Of a stretch of 64,000 nt of DNA, positions 38,528 through 45,642 are shown piece by piece. The notes under the pieces were generated by a model. The model was not told the origin of the DNA and did not search any database. It saw nothing but the letters and a program-made list of their open reading frames with translations. The stretch's first letter is position 1, and every line of letters starts with the position of its first letter. Both the position numbers and the translations under genes were made by a program. Source of the stretch: Dietzia sp. JS16-p6b (GTDB lineage Bacteria > Actinomycetota > Actinomycetes > Mycobacteriales > Mycobacteriaceae); assembly GCF_003052165.1 (NCBI RefSeq), contig NZ_CP024869.1, forward strand, positions 310,001 through 374,000. The letters are read 5' to 3'.

Positions 38528-39001
38528 TCAGTTTTTCCGCCGCACGAACATCGTGTGCTGCGCCTCCACCACCGTCGCGCCGCGGCTGTCCGTCACCACC
38601 GCCGTGTGGACGACGCTGCTGCTCGGCCGCTCGGAGAGTTGCTGCCTGATGGCGTCGGCCTCGGGGCCGGGGACGTCCACCACACACCGCAGTCTGCCCC
38701 GGCCGGGAGCCCGGAAATCGATCGTCGCGCTCTTGGTCCACACCTGGTAGCCGCCACCGAGCTGGCCGGACAGCAGTGCCCCGTAGAGGACGTCGGTCGC
38801 GGCGAACAGGGCGCCTCCGAACGCGGTGCCGTTGGTGTTGGCGGTCCACGGCGCGACGTGCATGCTCAGCTCCCCGCGGCTCCAGTCCGGGGCGACGTGC
38901 CGGATGCGGATGCCGGAGCCGAGCAGCGGCGGGTAGAGGGAGGCCAGCAGAGGGAACGCCCGGGGGCTGGAGGTGTATCGGTGCAGCAGCGTCTTGGGCA
39001 C
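38528..39001 (-). CDS. DUF4442 hotdog-fold protein
   Basis: A 157-residue protein with the hotdog fold of DUF4442, related to acyl-CoA thioesterases but without established activity. Motifs seen are the FGGALFAATDVLYGALL helix, which is the central hotdog helix, and KSATIDFRAPGRG followed by a strand ending VEAQHTMFVRRKN. GTG 39001 lies 6 bases after TACGAT, a leaderless promoter. It diverges from the alkB gene, with 215 bases between them. Function in acyl-CoA metabolism is plausible but inferred. Confidence 0.75.
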   Translation of the reverse strand: MPKTLLHRYTSSPRAFPLLASLYPPLLGSGIRIRHVAPDWSRGELSMHVAPWTANTNGTAFGGALFAATDVLYGALLSGQLGGGYQVWTKSATIDFRAPGRGRLRCVVDVPGPEADAIRQQLSERPSSSVVHTAVVTDSRGATVVEAQHTMFVRRKN

Positions 39002-39007
39002 GCCCAG

Positions 39008-39013
39008 ATCGTA
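39008..39013 (-). promoter_or_regulatory. -10 element of the leaderless DUF4442 gene
   Basis: TACGAT on the minus strand, 6 bases before GTG 39001. Confidence 0.45.
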
Positions 39014-39129
39014 ACTTACCCGCGAGTCAGTTCAATCAGGTGATCCCGCCGGCGGGGCGTGGAAGCCCTGGTCGGGCGAACGCGGAGACCCGATGGCGGC
39101 GAGCCGTGGACAAAATCAGCCCCGCTGTC

Positions 39130-39158
39130 TAGACAAACGGCGGTGGTTTGTCTACGTT
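39130..39158 (+). promoter_or_regulatory. Operator palindrome over the alkB promoter
   Basis: TAGACAAAC (39130-39138) and GTTTGTCTA (39146-39154) are perfect 9-base arms around a 7-base centre. TAGACA can serve as the -35 and TACGTT (39153-39158) as the -10 with a 17-base spacer, so a bound protein would block polymerase. The arm length and symmetry suit a TetR-family repressor. Dietzia alkW1-type genes have been linked to a TetR regulator (AlkX), but none is encoded next to this gene. Confidence 0.7.
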
Positions 39159-39216
39159 GGACGCATCACGTGGCGTGCGACACACGCCGCCGGGTTCGAC
39201 CGAGGGAGTCCTCCAG

Positions 39217-40716
39217 ATGCACACCGACCTCCAGACAGAGGAGACCGCGGCTCAGCCGTACCCCTGGACTGACGGCAAGCGATACCTGTGGCTACTCGGG
39301 CTCATCCCGGCCGGCGCCCTGTTCATCTCGCTCGGGCTGTTCTCGTGGTTCTCCCACGCCGGGTGGGGCACCGCCGCCGTGGTGGCCTGGTTCGTCGCGC
39401 CTTTCGTCGTGTTCGTGTTCATCCCCCTGCTCGACATGGTCGTCGGGGTGGACGGGCGGAACCCGCCGGAGGAGGTCATCGAACGCCTGGAGGCCGATCC
39501 GTTCTATCGCTGGTGTACGTACCTGTACATCCCGGTGCAGTACGCCGCCCTGATCACGGCCTGCTATCTGTGGACCGCGGACGACCTGTCGTTCTTCGGC
39601 CACGAGGGCGGGCTGGGCCTGGTGGCCAAGATCGGTATCGCCTGGGCCGTGGGGATCGCCGGGGGTATCGGCATCAACACCGCTCATGAGCTCGGCCACA
39701 AGATCGAGAACTCCGAGAAGTGGCTCTCCAAGATCGCCCTGGCCACCACCGCCTACGGCCACTTCTACATCGAGCACAACCGTGGACACCACGCCCGTGT
39801 CGCGACCCCGGAGGACCCGGCGAGCTCGCGTCTCGGCGAGTCGTTCTGGGCCTTCCTGCCGCGCAGCGTCGCAGGCTCCCTCGTCTCGGCCTGGGAGCTG
39901 GAGAAGAATCGTCTCGCTCGCCTCGGCAAGTCCCCGTGGAGCCTGCGTAACGACAACATCAACGCCTGGCTCATGACCGTGGTCCTGTTCGGTGCCCTCA
40001 CCGCCGCCTTCGGCCTCGAGGTCCTGCCCTGGCTGATCCTGCAGGCGGTGTACGGGTTCAGCCTGCTGGAGGTCGTCAACTACCTCGAGCACTACGGACT
40101 GCGCCGCAAGAAGCTCGACAGCGGTCGCTACCAGCGCTGCCGGCCCGAGCACTCGTGGAACTCCGACCACCTGGTCACCAACATCTTCCTGTACCACCTG
40201 CAGCGTCACTCGGACCACCACGCCAACCCGATGCGCCGCTACCAGGTGCTGCGCACCACCGACGACGCCCCGCAGCTGCCCGCCGGGTACGCCGCGCTCA
40301 TCGTGGTGGCCTACGTCCCGCCGCTCTGGCGCAGGATCATGGACCACCGGGTCCTCGAGCACTACGACGGCGACGTCACCCGCGCCAACATCCAGCCGTC
40401 CAAGCGGGAGCGGATCCTCGCGCGTTACTCCGCTCCGTCGGCCACCGGGACGAGCGCCGCGTCGAATGCGTCCACGACGCCGTCCGCCACTGCGACCGCC
40501 GTCCTGGATCCCGAGCCCGACGTGAACGCGGTCCGCGGTGCCGTCTCGCCGATCGGCACCTACGCCTGCCCCAACTGCGGCCACCACTACGTGGAGGCGC
40601 TCGGAGAGCCGCGGGAGGGCTTCGGCCCCGGCACCCCGTGGTCGGAGATCCCCGACGACTGGCAGTGCCCCGACTGTGGTGTCCGGGACAAGGTCGACTT
40701 CGTTCCGGTCAGCTGA
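39217..40716 (+). CDS. alkB: Alkane 1-monooxygenase AlkB fused to rubredoxin
   Basis: A 499-residue fusion. Residues 1-410 form the membrane di-iron alkane hydroxylase that converts n-alkanes to 1-alkanols. It has six hydrophobic helices and the His clusters HELGHK (from His157), EHNRGHH, NYLEHYG and LQRHSDHH. An Ala/Ser/Thr-rich linker (about 410-447) leads to a rubredoxin with CPNC (Cys451) and CPDC (Cys484) that passes electrons to the di-iron site. Such fusions are typical of Dietzia (AlkW1) and a few relatives. ATG 39217 follows GAGGGAG by about 9 bases; an in-frame TTG at 39148 lies inside the operator and was rejected. The partner ferredoxin gene follows 65 bases on. Confidence 0.95.
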   Translation: MHTDLQTEETAAQPYPWTDGKRYLWLLGLIPAGALFISLGLFSWFSHAGWGTAAVVAWFVAPFVVFVFIPLLDMVVGVDGRNPPEEVIERLEADPFYRWCTYLYIPVQYAALITACYLWTADDLSFFGHEGGLGLVAKIGIAWAVGIAGGIGINTAHELGHKIENSEKWLSKIALATTAYGHFYIEHNRGHHARVATPEDPASSRLGESFWAFLPRSVAGSLVSAWELEKNRLARLGKSPWSLRNDNINAWLMTVVLFGALTAAFGLEVLPWLILQAVYGFSLLEVVNYLEHYGLRRKKLDSGRYQRCRPEHSWNSDHLVTNIFLYHLQRHSDHHANPMRRYQVLRTTDDAPQLPAGYAALIVVAYVPPLWRRIMDHRVLEHYDGDVTRANIQPSKRERILARYSAPSATGTSAASNASTTPSATATAVLDPEPDVNAVRGAVSPIGTYACPNCGHHYVEALGEPREGFGPGTPWSEIPDDWQCPDCGVRDKVDFVPVS

Positions 40717-40723
40717 TCCCCGT

Positions 40724-40768
40724 CGTTCCCTGTGTTCCCAGCGTTCCCAGTGTTCCCAGCGTTCCCTT
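40724..40768 (+). repeat. Five 9-bp tandem repeats before the ferredoxin gene
   Basis: Five back-to-back copies of a 9-base unit close to TGTTCCCAG / CGTTCCCAG fill most of the 65-base gap between alkB and the ferredoxin gene. They end just before its AGGAGGT ribosome site. Variation is limited to the first and last two bases of the unit. Confidence 0.85.
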
Positions 40769-40781
40769 CAGGAGGTAACCC

Positions 40782-40976
40782 ATGAAGATCTCGATCGATC
40801 CGGACCGGTGCGAGGGTCAGGCGGTGTGCGTCGGGCTCGCCCCGAAGGTCTTCGCCCTGGGCGACGACGACGAGGTGGTGCGCCTGCTCGTCGAGGACGT
40901 TCCCGAGGAACTGCAGAAGAGGGCCCGCAAGGCCATTGAGAAGTGCCCGATGGCGGCGCTCCGCGAGACCGGGTAG
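40782..40976 (+). CDS. [3Fe-4S]-type ferredoxin
   Basis: A 64-residue ferredoxin. Its cluster ligands are Cys10, Cys16 and Cys55 (RCEGQAVC ... EKCPMAAL). The usual middle Cys of a 4Fe-4S motif is replaced by Gln/Ala, so a 3Fe-4S cluster is expected, as in ferredoxins that serve P450 enzymes. An AGGAGGT site lies 5 bases before the ATG. It follows alkB in the same direction and is likely co-transcribed. Whether it feeds AlkB's rubredoxin, another oxygenase, or a P450 elsewhere is open. Confidence 0.9.
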   Translation: MKISIDPDRCEGQAVCVGLAPKVFALGDDDEVVRLLVEDVPEELQKRARKAIEKCPMAALRETG

Positions 40977-40987
40977 GCCGGGGCCGG

Positions 40988-41599
40988 TTACGGTGCCGGC
41001 CAGGCCGAGGGGTCCCGCCCGGTGCGCGCGAGAGCGGCGTGCCGGGGCGGGACCCCGGGGTCGTCGAAGCCCGGCACCGGGGCGGCGAACAACTCCGGCG
41101 CCGGGTCGTCGGCGAGGTCGGCCCGGACGAAGTCCAGGACGGCGCGTTCGAGCTCCTCGCCCCACGGCAGGTCGATGCCCTGGGAGACCGACAGGTCCCA
41201 GGCGTGGACCGCCAGGTCGAAGGTCTGCTGCGCGAGATAGTGCTCCACCGGCGCCAGACCGTAAGAGAGATGGACCTCCTCGTCGAGCGGGGTTCCACGC
41301 CACGAGGCGGCCACCGGGGCGCGCAGGGAGTGCCAGAAGGCCACGAGGTCGGGACCGGTGGCGTCGGAGAGCCGCAGGAGGGGCTCCTCGAGGTCCCCGG
41401 CCACCTCGTCGATCGTCCCACCGGCCAGCAGCCCCGGGACCCACATCTGCTCGTCCACGACGTGGGCCAGCACGTCTCGGGCGGTCCACTGGCTGCACGG
41501 CGTGGCCGCATCCCAGTCGGCGATGGTCGGCAGGACCCGGTCGTACAGGTCGACGGCCTGGGACTGCAGGGCGATCCAGTCGGTCATGGGCTCCATCAT
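40988..41599 (-). CDS. TIGR03086-family DinB-like protein
   Basis: A 203-residue protein of the TIGR03086 family, a branch of the mycothiol-dependent maleylpyruvate isomerase / DinB four-helix group. Family features are the WDAATPCSQWTARDVLAHVVDEQ segment with the first metal His, a central His/Asp helix (FDLAVHAWDLSVSQG), and a final conserved aromatic-poor tail. A divalent metal site and mycothiol-related chemistry are expected for the family, but the substrate is unknown. The start may be ATG 41599 or ATG 41587, which has a GGAG 4 bases upstream. It converges with the ferredoxin gene, 11 bases apart. Confidence 0.8.
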   Translation of the reverse strand: MMEPMTDWIALQSQAVDLYDRVLPTIADWDAATPCSQWTARDVLAHVVDEQMWVPGLLAGGTIDEVAGDLEEPLLRLSDATGPDLVAFWHSLRAPVAASWRGTPLDEEVHLSYGLAPVEHYLAQQTFDLAVHAWDLSVSQGIDLPWGEELERAVLDFVRADLADDPAPELFAAPVPGFDDPGVPPRHAALARTGRDPSAWPAP

Positions 41600-41638
41600 G
41601 CCCCGGCGCGACGGAGTGTTCCGGGCCGGTAGGTCTGG

Positions 41639-42802
41639 TCAGGGCTTGTCGAACCGCTCGCCCGCGCCCAACCGCTGCAGCCGCATCCACTCGCGCAGGC
41701 CGGCCGGGTCCCGCCTGGTCACCAGGAAGTACCAGCCGAAGCGCAGGATCTCCTGGGGGATGAGACGTCGGTTGCCGGGCTGGGTGAGCACATACCCGCG
41801 GTTGCGGTAGGTGAAGTGCCGCTTGACCGGGTCGTCGGGGAACTGGGTGTGCATGCGGCCGCCGAGGATCGGCTTGAACTCGTCCGAGCCCTGCGGGTGC
41901 AGGTACGCGGTGGTGAGACAGGTGCCGAAGGGCAGCCGGGACCGCACCAGCCGGCGGTGCATCTCCACCTCGTCGCCGCGGATGAACAACCGGAGGTCCG
42001 GCACGCCCACGCGGTCCAGGCAGTCCGCGGTGAACAGTGCGCCGTTGAACAGGGAGGCGATGCCGGGCAGGAGATCGGAACCATCCGCGACCGCGGCTGC
42101 TGTGTCCGTCGGGCCCACTGCCGCGTCCGTCGGGCCCACTGCCGCGTCCGTCGGGCCCATTGCCGCGCCCGTCGGGCCCGCCTCCCGGGCGACGCGGCCA
42201 CCCTTGTCGTCGGCGAACAGTTCGGACCGCCAGCGCCGCCACACCACTCCGCGCCGCAGGGGGAAGGCCAGGCGGTCGGGTTCGGCGAGGTCGCACACGA
42301 CCGGCGAGACCTCGGCCAGTCCGTGGCGGTCCATGCAGGCCATCAGCGTGGCCAGGACCTCGGGGCCCTCGGGCCTGCCGTCGTCGTCCGCGCACCACAC
42401 CAGGTCGGCGCCGGTGGCCAGGGCGTGGAGCATGCCCAGCGCGAATCCGCCGGCGCCACCGAGGTTGTGCTTCGAGCCCAGGTAGGTGGCCTCGACGGGC
42501 TGCGCCTCGACGAGCTCACGCACCGCATTCTCGTCGGCGTTGTCCACCACCACGAGGTGGTCGACGGGCCGGGTCTGCCCGCACACCACCTCGAGCGAGG
42601 CGCGGAGCTGCTCGAGCCGTCGGTGGGTGACCACCACGGCCACCACTCGCCGCGAATCGCCCGGCCCCTGCCCGGTTGCGCGCCCGGATCGCTCGCTTCC
42701 GGTGGGAGTACGCGCCCCCTCGGGTCCATATCGGGCGCGCGAGCCCGATCCGGGGTCCGAGCCGGGGCCCGCACCCGGGCCGGAGCCGCCCTCAGGCCTC
42801 AC
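41639..42802 (-). CDS. glfT1: Galactofuranosyltransferase GlfT1
   Basis: A 387-residue GT2 enzyme that adds the first two galactofuranose units to the rhamnosyl linkage of the galactan lipid carrier. The core begins near residue 52 (VVAVVVTHRR), with LGSKHNLGGAGGF, the metal motif CADDDGRPEG, and later FIRGDEVEMHRR and GRMHTQFPDDPVKRHF. It is longer than M. tuberculosis GlfT1 (recalled 304) because of a Gly/Ser/Arg-rich N-terminal extension of 50 residues and an inserted 7-residue repeat (GPTDAAV) at about 208-233. The GTG start overlaps the wzt stop by 11 bases, showing coupling; a shorter start is possible. Confidence 0.9.
   Translation of the reverse strand: MRPEGGSGPGAGPGSDPGSGSRARYGPEGARTPTGSERSGRATGQGPGDSRRVVAVVVTHRRLEQLRASLEVVCGQTRPVDHLVVVDNADENAVRELVEAQPVEATYLGSKHNLGGAGGFALGMLHALATGADLVWCADDDGRPEGPEVLATLMACMDRHGLAEVSPVVCDLAEPDRLAFPLRRGVVWRRWRSELFADDKGGRVAREAGPTGAAMGPTDAAVGPTDAAVGPTDTAAAVADGSDLLPGIASLFNGALFTADCLDRVGVPDLRLFIRGDEVEMHRRLVRSRLPFGTCLTTAYLHPQGSDEFKPILGGRMHTQFPDDPVKRHFTYRNRGYVLTQPGNRRLIPQEILRFGWYFLVTRRDPAGLREWMRLQRLGAGERFDKP
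42105..42180 (-). repeat. 21-bp in-frame tandem repeat inside glfT1
   Basis: Three full copies and one partial copy of a 21-base unit (plus strand TCCGTCGGGCCCACTGCCGCG with single-base changes) encode the repeated heptapeptide G-P-T-D-A-A-V. It lies within the glycosyltransferase domain, between ADDKGGRVAREA and LLPGIASLFNG, and looks like a recent expansion. Confidence 0.85.
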
Positions 42803-43610
42803 GCTCCATCCTCTCCATGTAGGCGGCGATGGACCGCCCGGCCTCGGGGCCCTCGTAGGCGGTGACGATCTCCTCGATGCTGCCCCGTTGCCGGATGCGT
42901 CCGTGGTCGATCCACATCGCCGAGTCGCACAGCTGCGCCAGGAACTCGTTGGAGTGGGAGGCGAACACCAGCATGCCGGACCGGGAGACCAGGTCCGCCA
43001 GCTTGATCCGCGCCTTCTTCATGAACTCGGCGTCCACCGCGCCGATGCCCTCGTCGAGCAGCAGGATCTCCGGGTCGATCGAGGTCACCACGCCCATCGC
43101 CAACCGGACGCGCATCCCGGTCGAGTAGGTGCGCAGCGGCATGTCCAGGTAGTCACCGAGCTCGGTGAAGTCGGCGATCTCCTCGACCTTGGCCTTCATC
43201 TGCTTGCGGGTCTGGCCCAGGAACAGGCCGCGGATGATGATGTTCTCGTATCCGGTGATCTCCGGATCCATGCCCACGCCGAGGTCGAACACCGGGGCCA
43301 CGCGTCCCCGGATCCGGGCGGCGCCGCGGGTGGGTTCGTAGATTCCGGACAGCAGCCGCAGCAGCGTGGACTTGCCGGCACCGTTGTGTCCCACCAGCCC
43401 GATGCGGTCACCTTCCCGGAGGGACAGCGTGATGTCTCGCAGGGCCTCGACGACGACGACGTTGGACGAGTTCCGCCCGATCGCGCCGCCGGCGGAGCCG
43501 AGGACGGCCTTCTTCAGGGAGCGGGACTTGGCGTCGAAGATCGGGAAGTCCACGCACGCGTCCACGCAGTCGATGGACACGCCGCCGGGGGTCGGGGTGG
43601 CGGGGCTCAT
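42792..43610 (-). CDS. wzt: Galactan export ABC transporter ATPase Wzt (Rv3781-like)
   Basis: A 272-residue ATP-binding subunit that, with Wzm, moves lipid-linked galactan across the inner membrane. Walker A is GHNGAGKST, the signature is YSTGMRVRLA, Walker B is ILLLDEGI and the switch His is in FASHSNEF. It lacks the C-terminal sugar-binding domain found in some O-antigen Wzt proteins, as in mycobacteria. The ATG has an AGGAGGT site 7 bases upstream, inside the 12-base gap after wzm. It overlaps glfT1 downstream. Confidence 0.93.
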   Translation of the reverse strand: MSPATPTPGGVSIDCVDACVDFPIFDAKSRSLKKAVLGSAGGAIGRNSSNVVVVEALRDITLSLREGDRIGLVGHNGAGKSTLLRLLSGIYEPTRGAARIRGRVAPVFDLGVGMDPEITGYENIIIRGLFLGQTRKQMKAKVEEIADFTELGDYLDMPLRTYSTGMRVRLAMGVVTSIDPEILLLDEGIGAVDAEFMKKARIKLADLVSRSGMLVFASHSNEFLAQLCDSAMWIDHGRIRQRGSIEEIVTAYEGPEAGRSIAAYMERMEREA

Positions 43611-43622
43611 GGGATGTACCTC

Positions 43623-44510
43623 CTACACCCAGTACGGGACTCGGGAGCGGAACCGGCGCAGCGCGACAAAGGCGAGGATCAGACCGACGGCCGTGCAGGC
43701 CAGGACGATCCACCAGTGGTACGCGGCGACGGGTTGGCCGATCATGGGGGCGCGCACGATCTCCAGGTAGTGATAGAGCGGGTTGAGTTCGGCGATGCGA
43801 GCCCGGTCCGCGATCTCCCCGCCCTGTTCGTACAGCGTCTGGGTGGTCCACACGATGGGGGTCATGTAGAACAGCAGCTGCACCAGGGAGTCCAGGAGCG
43901 GCGCGATGTCGCGGAATCGGGTGGCGAGGATGCCGAACAGCATGGCCACCCAGACGCCGTTGACCATGAGGACCGCCAGGCCCAGAACGGCCAGTAGCAG
44001 GTCCCAGCCCAGCGGGCGCGGGTAGATCAGCATGAGCACGACCCAGATCACCAGGTTGTGGCAGAGGAACAGGAACTGCCGCCACACCAGCCGGTAGACG
44101 TGGACGCTCAGCGCGCTCGGCAGTTGTTTGATCAGGCCCTCGTTGGAGATGAAGACCTCCGAGCCCTCCTTGATGCAGCCGGAGATGAATCCCCAGAGGA
44201 TCAGTCCCACGGTGACGTGGGGGAGGAACTCGGCCAGCGGGATCTGGAACAGGATCGAGTACAGCAGCCCCAGAGCGGTCGCCATGACGCCGGTGGCGAT
44301 GGTGATCCACAACGGGCCCAGGGTCGAGCGGCGGTAGCGCTGCTTGATGTCCTGCCACCCCAGGGAGAGCCACAACTCCCGCTGACCCAGCCCCTGGCGG
44401 AGGTCGGCCACGGCCCGGCGGAAGGTCTGGGAGTCGCTGACGATCTCGCTGCGGACGCGCTCGTCGGGGAGCGTCGCCGAAGCGGGGTCGGGAGTGGGCT
44501 GGTCCTGCAC
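43623..44510 (-). CDS. wzm: Galactan export ABC transporter permease Wzm (Rv3783-like)
   Basis: A 295-residue ABC-2 family permease with about six membrane helices, the channel partner of Wzt. The N-terminal amphipathic part has LWLSLGWQDIKQRYRRSTLGP, the signature of polysaccharide-exporting ABC-2 proteins. Later segments include FYMTPIVWT and the end RRFRSRVPYWV. GTG 44510 was chosen because a TAGGCT hexamer lies 8 bases upstream and the length fits the mycobacterial protein (recalled 280). The frame continues far upstream but antisense to the next gene. It heads the wzm-wzt-glfT1 operon. Confidence 0.92.
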   Translation of the reverse strand: MQDQPTPDPASATLPDERVRSEIVSDSQTFRRAVADLRQGLGQRELWLSLGWQDIKQRYRRSTLGPLWITIATGVMATALGLLYSILFQIPLAEFLPHVTVGLILWGFISGCIKEGSEVFISNEGLIKQLPSALSVHVYRLVWRQFLFLCHNLVIWVVLMLIYPRPLGWDLLLAVLGLAVLMVNGVWVAMLFGILATRFRDIAPLLDSLVQLLFYMTPIVWTTQTLYEQGGEIADRARIAELNPLYHYLEIVRAPMIGQPVAAYHWWIVLACTAVGLILAFVALRRFRSRVPYWV

Positions 44511-44518
44511 GAAGGCGA

Positions 44519-44524
44519 AGCCTA
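44519..44524 (-). promoter_or_regulatory. -10 element of wzm-wzt-glfT1
   Basis: TAGGCT on the minus strand, 8 bases before GTG 44510, in the 66-base divergent gap shared with the oxidoreductase gene. Confidence 0.4.
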
Positions 44525-44576
44525 CTAGAGGTGTGGCCGGTGGCAGCCCCGCAGACAGGGCGCGTACACATGAGTC

Positions 44577-45593
44577 ATGACGACCAGCACCCAGATCCAG
44601 CTCGTCAGCCGCCCGCGTGGCTGGCCCACCCATGACGACTTCCGCACCGTCGTCGTCGACCTCCCCGACCTCGCCGAGGGCGAGGTGCGCGTGGCCAACG
44701 AGTTCCTCTCCGTGGACCCCTACATGCGCGGCCGGATGAACGAGGGCCGCTCGTACATCCCGCCGTTCGAGCTGAACGAGACCATGACCGGTGGCGCCGT
44801 CGGGCGGGTGGTGGAGTCCCGCTCCGACGCCCACCCGGTCGGGTCGGTCGTGATGCACGATCTCGGCTGGCGGGACGTCGCGCAGGGCGGCGGCCGACAG
44901 TTCCGGGTGGTTCAGGAGATCGAGGGTGTCCCGATCTCCGCGTACCTGGGGATCCTCGGGACCACGGGCCTCACCGCGTATGTGGGCCTGCTGCACATCG
45001 GGCGCTTCCGGGAGGGCGAGTCCGTCTTCGTCTCCGGGGCGGCCGGGTCCGTGGGGTCGGCAGTCGGTCAGATCGCCCGACTCATGGGCGCATCGAAGGT
45101 CGTCGGTTCGGCCGGGAGCGCGGAGAAGGTCGACAAGGCCATCAGCGACTACGGGTTCGACTCCGCGCTCAACTACCGTGAAGGCCCGGTCCGCACGCTC
45201 CTGCGCGAGCACTTCGGCAGCGCCGACGGCGAGGGTATCGACGTGTACTTCGACAACGTCGGTGGCGACCACCTCGAGGCCGCACTGGACCTGATGAACG
45301 ATGACGGTCGGCTGGCCCTGTGCGGGGCGATCAGTTCGTACAACGCCACCGAGCGTTCGCCGGGCCCGGACAACCTCTGGCACGCCATCACCCGCGGGCT
45401 GACCCTCCAGGGCTTCACGGTCAACAAGTACATGCACCTGTTCAAGGAGTTCGCGGAGAAGGTCGGTCCGTGGGTGGCCTCGGGCGAGATCGTCTTCGAC
45501 GAGACGGTCGTCGAGGGCATCGACAACTCGGTCGACGCGTTCCTCGACCTCATGCGCGGGGCCAACGTCGGGAAGATGCTCGTCAAGATCTGA
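44577..45593 (+). CDS. MDR-family NADP-dependent oxidoreductase
   Basis: A 338-residue zinc-free medium-chain reductase of the leukotriene B4 dehydrogenase / CurA / prostaglandin reductase type, which reduces activated C=C bonds with NADPH. Family pieces: VDPYMRGRMNEG in the N-terminal domain, GTTGLTAYVGL, the nucleotide-binding VSGAAGSVGSAVGQIARLMG, and YFDNVGGDHLEAAL. It starts at ATG 44577, 66 bases from the divergent wzm gene. Nothing links it to wall synthesis except position. Confidence 0.88.
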   Translation: MTTSTQIQLVSRPRGWPTHDDFRTVVVDLPDLAEGEVRVANEFLSVDPYMRGRMNEGRSYIPPFELNETMTGGAVGRVVESRSDAHPVGSVVMHDLGWRDVAQGGGRQFRVVQEIEGVPISAYLGILGTTGLTAYVGLLHIGRFREGESVFVSGAAGSVGSAVGQIARLMGASKVVGSAGSAEKVDKAISDYGFDSALNYREGPVRTLLREHFGSADGEGIDVYFDNVGGDHLEAALDLMNDDGRLALCGAISSYNATERSPGPDNLWHAITRGLTLQGFTVNKYMHLFKEFAEKVGPWVASGEIVFDETVVEGIDNSVDAFLDLMRGANVGKMLVKI

Positions 45594-45642
45594 TCCGAGG
45601 GGTCGGCCCGACCGCGGTGCCGCCGTGGGGCAGGGTGGACGC

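Noticed and set aside
39148-39216. A TTG start for AlkB
   Set aside because: It lies inside the operator and promoter; ATG 39217 has a GAGGGAG site.
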